A DNA stretch of 64,000 bases. Origin: Hyalangium versicolor. Its GTDB lineage: Bacteria > Myxococcota > Myxococcia > Myxococcales > Myxococcaceae. The stretch covers positions 62,001 through 126,000 of the forward strand of contig NZ_JAHXBF010000009.1 in the NCBI RefSeq assembly GCF_020103695.1. Reading direction: 5' to 3'. The position numbers and the translations under genes were made by a program. The notes under the pieces are model-generated. The model did no database searches. It had not been told where the DNA came from and worked only from the letters and a program-made list of their open reading frames with translations. Shown here in pieces: positions 19,868 to 28,497 of this stretch; position 1 is the first letter of the stretch; each line of letters begins with the position of its first letter.

Positions 19868-20320
19868 ATGCGCGCGGTGGTGCAGCGGGTGCTCGAGGCG
19901 TCAGTCACCGTCAACGGAGAAAAGGTGAGCCAGATCGGCCCGGGGCTGCTGGTGCTGCTGGGCGTGGGCAAGACGGACACGGAGGCGGACGTGCCGTGGA
20001 TGGTGGAGAAGCTGGCCACCCTGCGCATCTTCGAGGACTCCGCCGGGAAGATGAACCTCTCCCTGGAGGACACCCACAAGCAGCTCATCGTGGTGAGCCA
20101 GTTCACCCTCTATGGAGACGCGCGCCGCGGCCGCCGCCCCAGCTTCACCGACGCCCTGGAGCCCGTCGCAGCCAAAGCCCTCTACGAGCGCGTCTGCGAG
20201 CAACTGCGCGCCCGCGGCCTCACCGTGGGCACCGGCATCTTCGCCGCGGACATGAAGGTGGCCCTCATCAATGACGGGCCCGTCACCCTGCTGCTGGAGA
20301 CCCCGGCGAGTACGGCCTGA
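19868..20320 (+). CDS. dtd: D-aminoacyl-tRNA deacylase
   Basis: 150 residues, the normal length for Dtd. It hydrolyses D-aminoacyl-tRNA (for example D-Tyr-tRNA) to keep D-amino acids out of proteins, in the cytoplasm. Family signatures are MRAVVQRV at the N terminus, the SQFTLYGD motif near residues 77-84, and the cross-subunit Gly-Pro motif near the C terminus (NDGPVTLLLET). The start is fixed by AGGAGG directly upstream. It converges tail-to-tail on the next gene with only 6 bp between stops. Confidence 0.97.
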   Translation: MRAVVQRVLEASVTVNGEKVSQIGPGLLVLLGVGKTDTEADVPWMVEKLATLRIFEDSAGKMNLSLEDTHKQLIVVSQFTLYGDARRGRRPSFTDALEPVAAKALYERVCEQLRARGLTVGTGIFAADMKVALINDGPVTLLLETPASTA

Positions 20321-20326
20321 GCCGAC

Positions 20327-21169
20327 TCAGAGGCGGGACTCGAAGTCCTTGGTCACCAGCGACACCAGCGCCGCCTTCTCCTGGGCCGCCTCGCGCACGT
20401 GGCCGCAGAGAATCCCCAGTTCATGGATCCAGCTCGGGGCTCGAGGCCCCAGCCCGGAGAACACCACCGCCAGCGGGGGAGGCTGCGAAGCCTTGCCCGC
20501 CCACCAAGCCAGCAACTCGGCCCGCTCCGGCAGCGAGGGCAACTTCAGCCGCTCCTGCTCCCGATCCAGCAGCCGCTGCAGCTTGCCCGGCAGGTACGCA
20601 TTCCACTCCGCCACCAACCGAGCTGGCCGCCAGGACCAGTCCGCGAAGGCGTAGTCCTCACGCGGCAGGTACGCGCCCCGCCCCTGCGTGGAGAAGATCT
20701 GATCCGGAGGGAACGGAGGGAGCGGTTCCCACACGCCCCCCATGAAGGACGCCATCCCCAGCACCGGCCGAGGCTTGAGCCGGAACGCATCCCGCGCCGC
20801 CCGGGACTCCTTGGGGTTCGCGTAAGGGTAATCCGCTAGCTCCACCATGAGCGCCAGGTGCAGCGCCTCGTCCCAGTCACCCGCGTAGCCGGCCCGGGGG
20901 CCCTCGAGCACCCACCCAGCGCCCTCGCGCCACTGCTGGAACACCAGCTTGTCCACCAGCTCGCCCCACCCCTCGGGCTCGAGCGCGCTCGCCCCGCCCG
21001 GCGAGGCGTTGGACAACAGTTGCTCGCAGAGGAAGCGGGTGGGCTCGTCTCCGAGCACTCCCAGCATCGCCTCCAGCGCCCCGGGCGCATCGCCCATGGC
21101 GTGCGCGAGGAACGGGAGCACCCCTTCCTCGAAGAACCGATCGTGAACAGGTCGAAGGACGATCTCCAT
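20327..21169 (-). CDS. Hypothetical cytoplasmic protein
   Basis: 280 residues, no signal peptide or membrane segment, rich in Trp and Pro (for example GGVWEPLPPFPP and DWSWRPARLVAEW). No catalytic motif or family recognised. Codon use is strongly GC-biased like the housekeeping neighbours, so it is a real gene. It lies 24 bp downstream of ptsN on the same strand and probably is co-transcribed with it. Confidence 0.75.
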   Translation of the reverse strand: MEIVLRPVHDRFFEEGVLPFLAHAMGDAPGALEAMLGVLGDEPTRFLCEQLLSNASPGGASALEPEGWGELVDKLVFQQWREGAGWVLEGPRAGYAGDWDEALHLALMVELADYPYANPKESRAARDAFRLKPRPVLGMASFMGGVWEPLPPFPPDQIFSTQGRGAYLPREDYAFADWSWRPARLVAEWNAYLPGKLQRLLDREQERLKLPSLPERAELLAWWAGKASQPPPLAVVFSGLGPRAPSWIHELGILCGHVREAAQEKAALVSLVTKDFESRL

Positions 21170-21193
21170 GCGCCCTCCCGGTGGGGCCCTGTC

Positions 21194-21655
21194 TCAGGGC
21201 CTGGCGTCTTCTTGAACGATGAGCGCGTGGATGTCCGCGGCGGTGGGGGCCTCGAGAATGGCGGCCCGGAAGCGGGGATTCTTGAAGAGCCGGGAGATTC
21301 TCGCCAGGGCCTTGAGGTGCACGCCCGCGCTGTTCTCCGGCGCCACCAGCGCGAAGAAGAGGTGGGTGGGCTTGCCGTCAATCGCCTCGAAGTCCAGCCC
21401 CTGGCGGGACACCCCGAAGGTGGCCAGAAGCTGGGTCATCCCCGGCAACTTGCCGTGGGGAATGGCCACGCCCTCGCCAATGCCCGTGGAGCCCAGCTTC
21501 TCGCGCTCGCGCAGCACCTCCACCAGCCGCTCTTCCTGGAGCTGGGGGTGGGCGCGTACCAGCGCCGTGCTCAGCTCGCGCAACACCTCGGGCTTGGTGC
21601 GCGCCTGCATATCCGCGATGACGGCTTCGGGGCTGAGGAACTCGGAGATTCTCAC
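21194..21655 (-). CDS. ptsN: PTS EIIA-Ntr type regulatory protein
   Basis: A phosphate acceptor of the nitrogen PTS (PtsP-PtsO-PtsN), which regulates rather than transports. The GTG at 21655 is chosen because it gives 153 residues and begins with ISEFLSPE as in the family; an upstream in-frame start at 21751 would add 32 atypical residues. The phosphorylated His is H67 in AIPHGKL, and C-terminal features (HLFFALVAPE, HLKALARISRL) fit the fold. In many proteobacteria ptsN lies directly behind rpoN and hpf; here it is the last of that order but separated by nagZ and a lipoprotein gene. Confidence 0.9.
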   Translation of the reverse strand: MRISEFLSPEAVIADMQARTKPEVLRELSTALVRAHPQLQEERLVEVLREREKLGSTGIGEGVAIPHGKLPGMTQLLATFGVSRQGLDFEAIDGKPTHLFFALVAPENSAGVHLKALARISRLFKNPRFRAAILEAPTAADIHALIVQEDARP

Positions 21656-21815
21656 TGGCGCTCCCGCAATGGCGCTCGACTTCGAGGGGCAATTACTCCT
21701 CGATACCTTTTCGCGCAAGGGTCGCCTGCCCGCTGCGTCGCGCTTCTTCACTGGCTTCGCTCACCAGCAAGCAAGGTGGAGGGGGTTACGTTCCTCGACT
21801 AGCATTCGGATCCGC

Positions 21816-23603
21816 GTGTCAGCCCGTCACCTCACCCCCCTCGCCGTGCTCCTGGTGTCCCTTGGCATGTGCGCCTCGGCGCCCGCCCCAGGCACGATGC
21901 CCATAAGGCCACCCACCCCTGCCCCGGGCGTGCCTCCCGTGTCCTCGGAGCGGGTGGACTCCCTGCTCGCCAGCCTCCCCCTCGAGGCACGGGTGGGCCA
22001 GGTGATGATGGTGGGCTTCATCGGCACCGAGGTGGATGAGGACGTGGAGGAGCTGGTGCGAGGCCACCAGGTGGGGGGCATCTGCCTCTTCAAGCACAAC
22101 ATCGTCGACGCCGAGCAGGTGGCCCGCCTCAACGACGGCCTGCGGCGGCTGCTGGTGGGCCACATCCCCCCCTTCCTCACGCTGGATCAAGAGGGGGGCA
22201 ACGTGGTGCGGGTCAGGGATCAGGTGGTGGTGCTGCCCAGCAACATGGCCCTGGGAGCCACCCGCTCGGCGGACCTGGCCTATGCGGCAGGTCGGGCCCA
22301 GGGACAGGACCTGAGACGGCTGGGCTTCAACATGAACCTGGCACCCGTGCTGGATGTGAACCTGAACCCGCACAACCCCGTGATTGGCGTGCGCTCGTAC
22401 GGGGACAGCGTGCCGCTGGTCTCCGAGCTGGGCCGCGCCTTCGTCCGGGGGCAGCAGGATGCGGGCCTGGTGACGGTGGCCAAGCACTTCCCCGGGCACG
22501 GCGCCACGGACACGGACAGCCACACGGAGCTGCCGGTGATGAATGAGACGCGCGAGGAGGTGCTCGCGCAGATGGAGCCCTTCCGGGACGCCATCCAGGA
22601 GGGGCTGGACGGGCTGATGACGGCGCACGTGGCCATCCCCCGCTTCACCGGCAACAACGTGCCGGCCACCCTCAACCCCCAGGTGCTGGACGGGCTGCTG
22701 CGCAAGGAGCTGGGCTTCGAGGGCCTGGTGCTCACCGACGAGATGGAGATGGAGGCCATTGCCCGGCGCTACGGCGTGGGCCGGGCCGCCGTGCTGGCGC
22801 TGAAGGCCGGCGCGGACATGGTGCTGGTGCCCTGGAGCCGGGAGAAGAAGGTGGAAGTCTACGAGTCCCTGCTCGCCGCCGTGCGCAGCGGGGAGCTGCC
22901 CGCCGCGCGCCTGGAGCAGGCCGTGCGCCGCATCCTCACCGCCAAGCTGCGACGCGGCCTCTTCGAGACGCCTCCCGTGCTGGAGGAGCGGCTGGCCACC
23001 CCACCGCCTCCGGGCAATGGCGAGGTGGCTCACCTCATCGCCCGGGCCTCCGTCACCCTGCTGCGCACGGATGGGCACCACTTCCCGCTCTCCGGCCAGG
23101 AGCGCATCGCCGTCATCACCGCCGAGCCCTCGCTGGGTGACGCCATCCGCGCGCGCGTGCCCCGAGCCACCGTGCTCACCGTGCCCGCCTACCCCTCCGA
23201 GGCCCGCCGTGCCGCGCTGCGCCAGAAGGCCCGGCAGGCCGCGCTCGCCGCGGACGTGGTGGTGGTGGGGATGATCAACTCGCGCCAGGTGGACCTCGTC
23301 ACCATGGCCGCGGCCACCGGCAAGCCCGTACTGGTGGTGTCCATGGGCCTGCCCTATCTGGCGGAGATGGTGGAAGAGGCTCGCGCCGTGCTCGCCGTCT
23401 ACTCGTATCAGCCCGCGTCCACCTCCGCCGCGGCCGCTGCGCTCTTTGGAGAGATCGGCACACCGGGGCGGCTGCCCGTGCACCTGCGCATGATGACCTT
23501 CGGCCACGGATTGGATCCGGTGGGCCAGAAGCGGACGGATGCGCTGCGGGATGCACAAGGCTCTCGCAAGGCCGCGCAGGCCCTGCCGGGCGCCGCACGC
23601 TGA
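21816..23603 (+). CDS. nagZ: Beta-N-acetylhexosaminidase, GH3 family (NagZ-like, exported)
   Basis: Removes terminal beta-GlcNAc, typically from muropeptides during cell-wall recycling. The GTG at 21816 is chosen because it starts a signal sequence (LTPLAVLLVSLGMC), predicting export, probably as a lipoprotein, unlike cytoplasmic enterobacterial NagZ. The GH3 core shows KHFPGHG, TDTDSH (the Asp/His acid-base dyad of NagZ) and the nucleophile Asp in LTDEMEMEAI. Beyond about residue 380 an additional C-terminal domain is present, as in two-domain GH3 enzymes. 595 residues. It is divergent from ptsN; the 160-bp gap contains TCGAGG/CCTCGA arms that could be an operator. Confidence 0.9.
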   Translation: MSARHLTPLAVLLVSLGMCASAPAPGTMPIRPPTPAPGVPPVSSERVDSLLASLPLEARVGQVMMVGFIGTEVDEDVEELVRGHQVGGICLFKHNIVDAEQVARLNDGLRRLLVGHIPPFLTLDQEGGNVVRVRDQVVVLPSNMALGATRSADLAYAAGRAQGQDLRRLGFNMNLAPVLDVNLNPHNPVIGVRSYGDSVPLVSELGRAFVRGQQDAGLVTVAKHFPGHGATDTDSHTELPVMNETREEVLAQMEPFRDAIQEGLDGLMTAHVAIPRFTGNNVPATLNPQVLDGLLRKELGFEGLVLTDEMEMEAIARRYGVGRAAVLALKAGADMVLVPWSREKKVEVYESLLAAVRSGELPAARLEQAVRRILTAKLRRGLFETPPVLEERLATPPPPGNGEVAHLIARASVTLLRTDGHHFPLSGQERIAVITAEPSLGDAIRARVPRATVLTVPAYPSEARRAALRQKARQAALAADVVVVGMINSRQVDLVTMAAATGKPVLVVSMGLPYLAEMVEEARAVLAVYSYQPASTSAAAAALFGEIGTPGRLPVHLRMMTFGHGLDPVGQKRTDALRDAQGSRKAAQALPGAAR

Positions 23604-23700
23604 GTTGTGCCGCGGCGCTCGCCGGAAGTGCGCGCGATATGTCCTTTCCGGCGTCTCGTTCTTCCTCCTGTCACCGCCGCTGATCGAACGGAGGAAGTCC

Positions 23701-24321
23701 ATGTCGCGCTCACTGCTACTGTCGTCTCTTCTTGTCCTGACCGTGGGATGCGCGGGAGCCGGAAACGGGCTGCGCGCTCACATGGGCCAGAGTTCCAATG
23801 AGCCCATGGTGGTCTCCAGCACGTACGTCACGGGCCCCAGCTCCTCGCTCTCGCTGAGGGAGGATGGAATGCGCGGCCGCTTCCGGGATCGGCCCGTGGA
23901 GCTCAAGTGGGACTACCAGCAGGTGACGGGCATGTTCGGCACGCAGCCTGCGAAGCTGGAGCTCTCCGAGGGAGATGACACCCGCGCCTCGGGCACGCTG
24001 GGCGGGACTCCCGTGGATCTGCTGCTGAAGGATGACGTGATGCTGGCCCGCGTCGGAATGTGCTCCTACTTCATGAGGCGCGTGGAGGGAGGCTACGCTG
24101 GCAAGCGCGACTGCTCGACCCCGCTCGAGGAGGAGTTCTACGTGGACTTCCCTCAGAGCCTCCAAGAGCGCCCGCTGGGGCAGATGGCCACGCTGCTCAC
24201 GCTGACGCTCTTCAGCTACACGGAGAGCTTCTCGCCGACGCTCTCTCCGGCCCGCTTCACCCTGACGCGAGACTTCGCCCGGGGCACGCCAGCCACCTAC
24301 GGCCGCAGGTGTGGCAGGTAA
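23701..24321 (+). CDS. Putative lipoprotein, unknown function
   Basis: 206 residues from an ATG preceded by CGGAGGAAGTCC. Signal peptide with lipobox VLTVGC (C17). The mature part is strand-rich, with RDRPVELKWD and GGTPVDLLLKDD-like repeats suggesting a small beta-barrel or sandwich. No family recognised. It lies 97 bp after nagZ on the same strand and may be co-transcribed; a strong double hairpin follows it. Confidence 0.75.
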   Translation: MSRSLLLSSLLVLTVGCAGAGNGLRAHMGQSSNEPMVVSSTYVTGPSSSLSLREDGMRGRFRDRPVELKWDYQQVTGMFGTQPAKLELSEGDDTRASGTLGGTPVDLLLKDDVMLARVGMCSYFMRRVEGGYAGKRDCSTPLEEEFYVDFPQSLQERPLGQMATLLTLTLFSYTESFSPTLSPARFTLTRDFARGTPATYGRRCGR

Positions 24322-24329
24322 GGGGTACA

Positions 24330-24401
24330 GCCTCGGGAGCCTGACCCCCGAGGCACCGCTGCTCCATGCGCTCCGCCTCGACCTTCCGGGAGGCGGAGCG
24401 C
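24330..24401. terminator. Double hairpin between convergent genes (probable bidirectional terminator)
   Basis: Two perfect inverted repeats: GCCTCGGG/CCCGAGGC at 24330-24354 and GCGCTCCGCCTC/GAGGCGGAGCGC (12 bp) at 24368-24401. They lie between the ends of the plus-strand lipoprotein gene and the minus-strand hpf gene. No T-run follows, as is common in GC-rich genomes. Confidence 0.6.
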
Positions 24402-24419
24402 CGGTGCTTCCACCGCTCG

Positions 24420-25082
24420 CTACCGAGCGCCCGCGGCCACCGCGGCGGCAGCCTCGGGCTCGTGCGGCTCGATGAGGCCGTACTGCCCGTCCTTGCGGCG
24501 GTAGAGCACGGACATCGCGTCGGTCTCCACGTTGTGGAACACGTAGAAATCGTTGTTCATCAGGTTCATCTGCATCACGGCCTCGTCCACCTTCATCGGC
24601 TGGACGGTGAGGTGCGTGGTGCGGAGCATGCGCGGCAGGTTCTCCGCGGCCTGCTCGGTGGCCGACTTGGGCGAGGGTGAGGCCTCGGCCTCGACGGGTG
24701 CGCCGCCCTCCTCGCCCGGCATCTCGAAGACGGCGTGGCGCACGCGCGTCAGCTGGTTCACCAGGCCCTGACGATGGTGCACGCGCTCACGGCCGTGGTG
24801 ACTCTTGAGCTTGTCCTTGTAGCGGCGCAACTGCCGCTCGATCTTGTCCATCGCGAGATCAATGGACGCGTACATATCCTCGCTCTTCTCCCGGCCCCTC
24901 AACACCCACGAACCCGAGTGAATGGTGATGTCCGCGTGGTGTAGATGGCGTTCGAGAGAGAGCACCACATGCGCTTCACCTGCCCTGTCCAGCAACCGGT
25001 TGACTCGATCGACCTTCTCGCGTGCGTACTCCTTGAGGGAATCCGACGCTCCAAACTGGCGGAAGGTGATGTTCATCTGCAT
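24420..25082 (-). CDS. hpf: Ribosome hibernation-promoting factor, long form
   Basis: 220 residues. The N-terminal domain (MQMNITFRQF to about residue 105) is the YfiA/HPF fold that binds the 30S decoding centre; the C-terminal domain (about 155-205, MKVDEAVMQMNLMNNDFYVF) is the long-form tail that drives 100S ribosome dimers. The ATG at 25082 is chosen from GGAGG 9 nt upstream. An Ala/Ser/Pro-rich linker joins the domains. In many bacteria hpf follows rpoN; here six genes intervene. The 342-bp upstream region contains repeated short hairpins, which may regulate it. Confidence 0.95.
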   Translation of the reverse strand: MQMNITFRQFGASDSLKEYAREKVDRVNRLLDRAGEAHVVLSLERHLHHADITIHSGSWVLRGREKSEDMYASIDLAMDKIERQLRRYKDKLKSHHGRERVHHRQGLVNQLTRVRHAVFEMPGEEGGAPVEAEASPSPKSATEQAAENLPRMLRTTHLTVQPMKVDEAVMQMNLMNNDFYVFHNVETDAMSVLYRRKDGQYGLIEPHEPEAAAAVAAGAR

Positions 25083-25424
25083 GTGTAGCTGCCTCCTCTG
25101 TGGGTAGGACGGTGCTCCGTGACAGATCAGAAACGGTCGGGAGCCCAAAAGCAACCCGGCCCCCCGACTGTCCGGTCCAAGGCACTCCCAGGGACTGGGG
25201 GTACCCCAGGTCCGACAGGTGGGAAGGGACGCTTATTCCCTGACGAATCCCGAGGGGATTCAGCTACTTCCGTGGGCTCAGGGACTGAGAAAGGAGCGTC
25301 ACGTGGTGGGTTGGGTCCTACACAGTCCTCCGGGAGCAGGGACTTGCGGATGCCCAGGGCCGCCTGGCCCCTTGGGCGGCCACGACGATCAGAAACTGGA
25401 CATCTGCAGGCTCGGGGGTGAGGG
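25083..25424. other. Non-coding region with three triloop hairpins and a repeated octamer
   Basis: No coding frame seen. It contains CAGGGACT three times (25189, 25279, 25337) and three compact hairpins with 3-nt loops: CTGGGG-GTA-CCCCAG (25195-25209), GAATCCC-GAG-GGGATTC (25245-25261) and CTCAG-GGA-CTGAG (25277-25289). It is upstream of hpf on the minus strand and downstream of the next minus-strand gene. It may hold the hpf promoter, a terminator for the gene at 25425, or a structured RNA. Confidence 0.4.
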
Positions 25425-25973
25425 CTAGGTGGAGGAGGCGAGCGCCGTGCTCTCCGTGCTTCCGCTGCTCGTGGCGCCGTGGCGCTGCTGGAGCTGATCG
25501 ATCATGCCGAGCAGTTGCTTCAAGGTGTCGAGGATCTTCTGGAGCGGATCCTCGGACTCCTCGGCGGAGGCCGCGTCTTCCGTGGCCTCCGTGCCCGAGG
25601 CGGCGCTCGCCTCATCGGTGGAGGTGGACGCATCCGCCGTGGAGCCGCTCGCGTCCGTCTCTCCGGCCTGCTGACTCAGGGCCGTCTCCAGGGTGGAGAT
25701 CAGCTCCTGGATCGCCTGGCCCAGCTGCTCGAGTTGCTCCCGAGGCCCCGGGCCCCGAGGCCCGTCCACCTGCGCCGCACCGGGGCCGCCCACGCCCTCG
25801 AAGCCGCTCTCGCCTCGGAACGAGCGCATCGCCGGGTTGTTGCTCAGGGCCTCCGGGGTGGCCTGAGAGGTCTGCTTCCAGCTGGCGTCGGACGTCTTCG
25901 CCTCCGTGCTGGTGGAGCGGTTGAAGTTCACGGAAGAACCGGATGGGAACCTGGAGCCGCCGATGGTGGACAT
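25425..25973 (-). CDS. Low-complexity Ser/Thr/Ala/Glu-rich protein, unknown
   Basis: 182 residues from ATG 25973, chosen from AGGAGATATCTC just upstream. The N-terminal 60 residues are polar; a heptad-like helix (EQLEQLGQAIQELISTLE) lies near 80-97; then an acidic Ser/Thr/Ala stretch and a C-terminal amphipathic helix (LQKILDTLKQLLGMIDQLQQ). No Cys, no signal peptide. The composition recalls harpins or other small secreted helper proteins, but there is no type III gene nearby, so this is only a resemblance. Confidence 0.65.
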   Translation of the reverse strand: MSTIGGSRFPSGSSVNFNRSTSTEAKTSDASWKQTSQATPEALSNNPAMRSFRGESGFEGVGGPGAAQVDGPRGPGPREQLEQLGQAIQELISTLETALSQQAGETDASGSTADASTSTDEASAASGTEATEDAASAEESEDPLQKILDTLKQLLGMIDQLQQRHGATSSGSTESTALASST

Positions 25974-26166
25974 GAGATATCTCCTGATGAGGGGTTGTGG
26001 CAGCCGCGAAAACAATCACCGCGACTACCAAAGCGATTCTCGCCCCCGGGAGATGACTGTTGTTGAAGCGCAGATTTCGCTTCATTAAGCCGGCGCGTAA
26101 TACAAAGAAATGATCTCAAAACAGAGAGGCAATGTCCGGCGCCGAGGGTGATGATGCCCCCTTCCT

Positions 26167-26180
26167 TCACGGAGCCGTGA
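26167..26180 (+). promoter_or_regulatory. Inverted repeat overlapping the ribosome binding site of the next gene
   Basis: TCACGG-AG-CCGTGA is a perfect palindrome ending one base before the ATG at 26182 and includes the GGAG ribosome site. It could act as an operator or sequester the site in a hairpin. Function inferred from position only. Confidence 0.4.
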
Positions 26181-26181
26181 C

Positions 26182-26430
26182 ATGGCATCAGAGATGGATG
26201 AAGTGCTCCAGCACATTCAGGAGCTGAATCGCTCCGCTCGGAAGCCCGGCGAGCTCTCCCGCACGCAGCTCGAGGCCGAGGTGAAGAAGGTCTCGGCGGC
26301 CGTCCAGGCGTCGCTCGCGAAGCTGGGTGTCCAGTTGCCGCCCGCGCAGGCCGCGAAGCCCGCGCAGAAGCAGAAGGAGAAGCTCAACGATCAGATGAAG
26401 CAGCTCAAATGGGGCTTCATCCGAACCTGA
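26182..26430 (+). CDS. Small hypothetical helical protein
   Basis: 82 residues, mostly Gln/Lys/Glu/Ala helices: residues 1-45 form one or two amphipathic helices, and 55-75 (AQKQKEKLNDQMKQLKW) a basic helix. No signal peptide or membrane segment. Codon bias fits a real gene. It is divergent from the low-complexity gene at 25425-25973, with a palindrome over its ribosome site, and convergent with the next gene. Confidence 0.6.
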   Translation: MASEMDEVLQHIQELNRSARKPGELSRTQLEAEVKKVSAAVQASLAKLGVQLPPAQAAKPAQKQKEKLNDQMKQLKWGFIRT

Positions 26431-26442
26431 GCGGACGCTCCG

Positions 26443-27228
26443 TCACGGTGCGACGGAGATCTCGAAGTCGGTGGAGTGGAAGATGCCTCCCTCGCAGGAG
26501 GCCACGCCCTCGCACTGGAGTACCTGACCCACCAGGCTTCCGCTCAGCGTCAGCAGATGCTTTGCGACGGGCGTGGCCTGAGGGAGCATGAAGGTGATGT
26601 TGCCGCCCTCCTGGGCCGTCTCCAGCGTCGCCGGGGCCCTTCCGTCCTCGCGCAACAGGGTGACGGTGACGGGACCCGGAGTCTCGTCCACGGGCTCCCA
26701 GCGGTACGTGTACGTCTGGCCCTGCCGCAGCGTCGCGCCCGAGCCCGCGCCCTGGAACGTGATGTGACGCTTGGTCTTCGCGCCCGAGACGATCAGCGAC
26801 AGGGCGCTGGTCCCGTCCTGGGACTGGAGGAAGATCCGGGCGTCCTCGATGGGCTCGGCGTCCCAGGCCTCCGGATCGAAGTCGAACCAGGCGCGCGTCT
26901 CCTCGCACACCTCGCGTCCGCCAGACTCCGAGATGCCACCGGGCTCCAGCTCCATGGGCTGGCCGTTGAAGGTGGCCGTCACCCCCTCGACGAGCTGGGT
27001 GCAGCCATCCGAGGCCTGGGCGAGCTTGAGGGTGAAGCGGTGCGAGCCCGCCGCATCCGGAGTCACCAGCGAGTCGATATCCACGAGCGTGTAGGTGAGC
27101 GCGCGGTCGGAGAGATCCGCCAGGGAGACGGGACGGGTCTCAGTGCGGCCACAGCCGGCGAGCAGGCCGAGCGCGGCGAGAGACGGGAGGAGCCGACGGG
27201 AACAGGGGGAACGGGTTGAGCGGGACAT
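26443..27228 (-). CDS. Putative lipoprotein, unknown function
   Basis: 261 residues with a signal peptide and lipobox LGLLAGC near residue 26. The mature part is strand-rich and looks like two or three beta domains, with spaced Cys. Late motifs such as GQTYTYRWEPVDETPG and VTVTLLREDG suggest an Ig-like or fibronectin-like fold. No enzyme motif is visible. It lies 15 bp downstream of the acetyltransferase gene on the same strand. Confidence 0.75.
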   Translation of the reverse strand: MSRSTRSPCSRRLLPSLAALGLLAGCGRTETRPVSLADLSDRALTYTLVDIDSLVTPDAAGSHRFTLKLAQASDGCTQLVEGVTATFNGQPMELEPGGISESGGREVCEETRAWFDFDPEAWDAEPIEDARIFLQSQDGTSALSLIVSGAKTKRHITFQGAGSGATLRQGQTYTYRWEPVDETPGPVTVTLLREDGRAPATLETAQEGGNITFMLPQATPVAKHLLTLSGSLVGQVLQCEGVASCEGGIFHSTDFEISVAP

Positions 27229-27243
27229 GCGCCCGCGACCCTA

Positions 27244-27864
27244 TCACTCCCGCGCCAGCCGCTCTTCCAGACGTGCCTTCACCTCGGGCCACTCGGTGTC
27301 GATGACGCTGTAGACGGCCGAATCGCGCACCACCCCTCCCCGGATGAGCATGTGGTTGCGCATGATGCCCTCGAACTTCGCGCCGATGCGCTCGATGGCG
27401 GCCCGGGAGCGGGCGTTGCGCTTGTCCGTCTTGAACTGCACGCGCATGACGTGGAGCTGCTCGAAGGCGTGCCGGAAGAGGAGGAACTTGCACTCCGTGT
27501 TCACGCGCGTGCGCCAGGCCCGCCGCCCCAGCCACGTGTGGCCGATCTCCAGCGTCCGGTCCTTGCGGGAGATCTGCAGGTATCGCGTGGTGCCGAGCGG
27601 CTCGCCCGTGTCTCGGCTACGGATGAAGAACGGCTGTTCGGTGCCCTGGCCGGCGGCCTCCAATGCCGAGGCGATGTACGCCTCCACGTCCGCCTGGGTG
27701 CTCAGGGTCAGCGTGGTGAACTCGAAGACCTCGGGCGTACAGATGGAGGCCAGCGCCGCGGCATGCTCCATGCGCAGCGGCTCGAGGACGACCGAGCGCC
27801 CCTCCAGCGTCACCGGGGGGACGATCAGCGGGATGAGTTCTCTGCGGGGAAGTTCCGTGCTCAT
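27244..27864 (-). CDS. GNAT-family N-acetyltransferase (RimJ/RimL type)
   Basis: Transfers acetyl from acetyl-CoA to an amino group. ATG 27864 gives 206 residues; a TTG-type extension to 27897 is possible. Features of the RimJ/RimL group: VVLEPLRMEHAAALA near the start, LEIGHTWLGRRAWRT (the beta-4/acetyl-CoA region), and NARSRAAIERIGAKFEG near residue 160, the classical RimJ/L C-terminal motif. The substrate (ribosomal protein, small molecule or peptide) cannot be told. Confidence 0.88.
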   Translation of the reverse strand: MSTELPRRELIPLIVPPVTLEGRSVVLEPLRMEHAAALASICTPEVFEFTTLTLSTQADVEAYIASALEAAGQGTEQPFFIRSRDTGEPLGTTRYLQISRKDRTLEIGHTWLGRRAWRTRVNTECKFLLFRHAFEQLHVMRVQFKTDKRNARSRAAIERIGAKFEGIMRNHMLIRGGVVRDSAVYSVIDTEWPEVKARLEERLARE

Positions 27865-27945
27865 GGGCCAAGCGTGCCCACAAGCTGGTCCACCCAACAG
27901 GGCCGGTTTTCACAAATCGGATGGACCAGTACCGCACCGAGCCCA

Positions 27946-28497
27946 CTACGAGACCGCGAAAGCCTGCTTCAGCTCACTCCAACCCTCCTGGAGCGCTGGC
28001 GGAAACTCCTGGGGCGGCGACTTGTGAGGCCAGCTGTCTGCCAGCTTGTCCGCGGCAAGCTTGCACGCCTCCGAGGTTTTCTGAGGCCGCTTGTAGTCCA
28101 CAGCCTCATCCACAGGCCCCGCCATGAAGAAGTGGATCCATGTCTCGATGTTCCGCTTGGGGAGGAGCACGCAGATGGACTCGTCCGGTGCACGCGGGGG
28201 CAGCCCTGCGGAGGTCAGCGCCTTGTCGAGTTGCTCGTTCCGCTGCCGGAGCGAGTGGACGTCTGCATCGACGAGCACCACGAGCCAGCACCTCATCCGG
28301 CTCACACGCTGACGATGCGTGGCGACCTCTTCAGGGTAGCGATTGCGAACATCCTGCTCACCTGCCCCCCTGCCCGCGACGACCGGAAGCAGACGAATCT
28401 GTCGTGGGCCAAAGCCTCGCCGCCTGAGCCACCGGAGGATGAAAATCTGGTGCTGCTGGTCTTCCGCAAGCACCACGACCTGCGCGCTATCGCCCAT
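27946..28497 (-). CDS. TOPRIM-like acidic protein paired with the AAA ATPase (putative effector)
   Basis: 183 residues. The order of conserved acidic motifs fits a TOPRIM-like or DUF4276/RloB-like nuclease: E12 in VVVLAEDQQHQ, D77 and D79 in LVVLVDADVH, and E118 in PKRNIETW. Such small proteins are known partners of AAA/ABC-type ATPases in several defence systems (AbiL/RloAB, PARIS). Its start overlaps the end of the ATPase gene by 11 bp, so the two are translationally coupled. Nuclease activity and a defence role are inferred from motifs and pairing. Weak third-position GC bias suggests later acquisition. Confidence 0.65.
   Translation of the reverse strand: MGDSAQVVVLAEDQQHQIFILRWLRRRGFGPRQIRLLPVVAGRGAGEQDVRNRYPEEVATHRQRVSRMRCWLVVLVDADVHSLRQRNEQLDKALTSAGLPPRAPDESICVLLPKRNIETWIHFFMAGPVDEAVDYKRPQKTSEACKLAADKLADSWPHKSPPQEFPPALQEGWSELKQAFAVS

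Noticed and set aside
21656..21751. A 32-residue N-terminal extension of PtsN
   Set aside because: Residues are Lys/Arg/Ser-rich and unlike the family start; the GTG at 21655 gives the normal length.
25139..25160. Possible sigma-54 promoter for hpf (GG and GC at the right spacing near TTGCT)
   Set aside because: Only the GG and TTGC core match; the rest of the -24 element is poly-G, so chance is likely.
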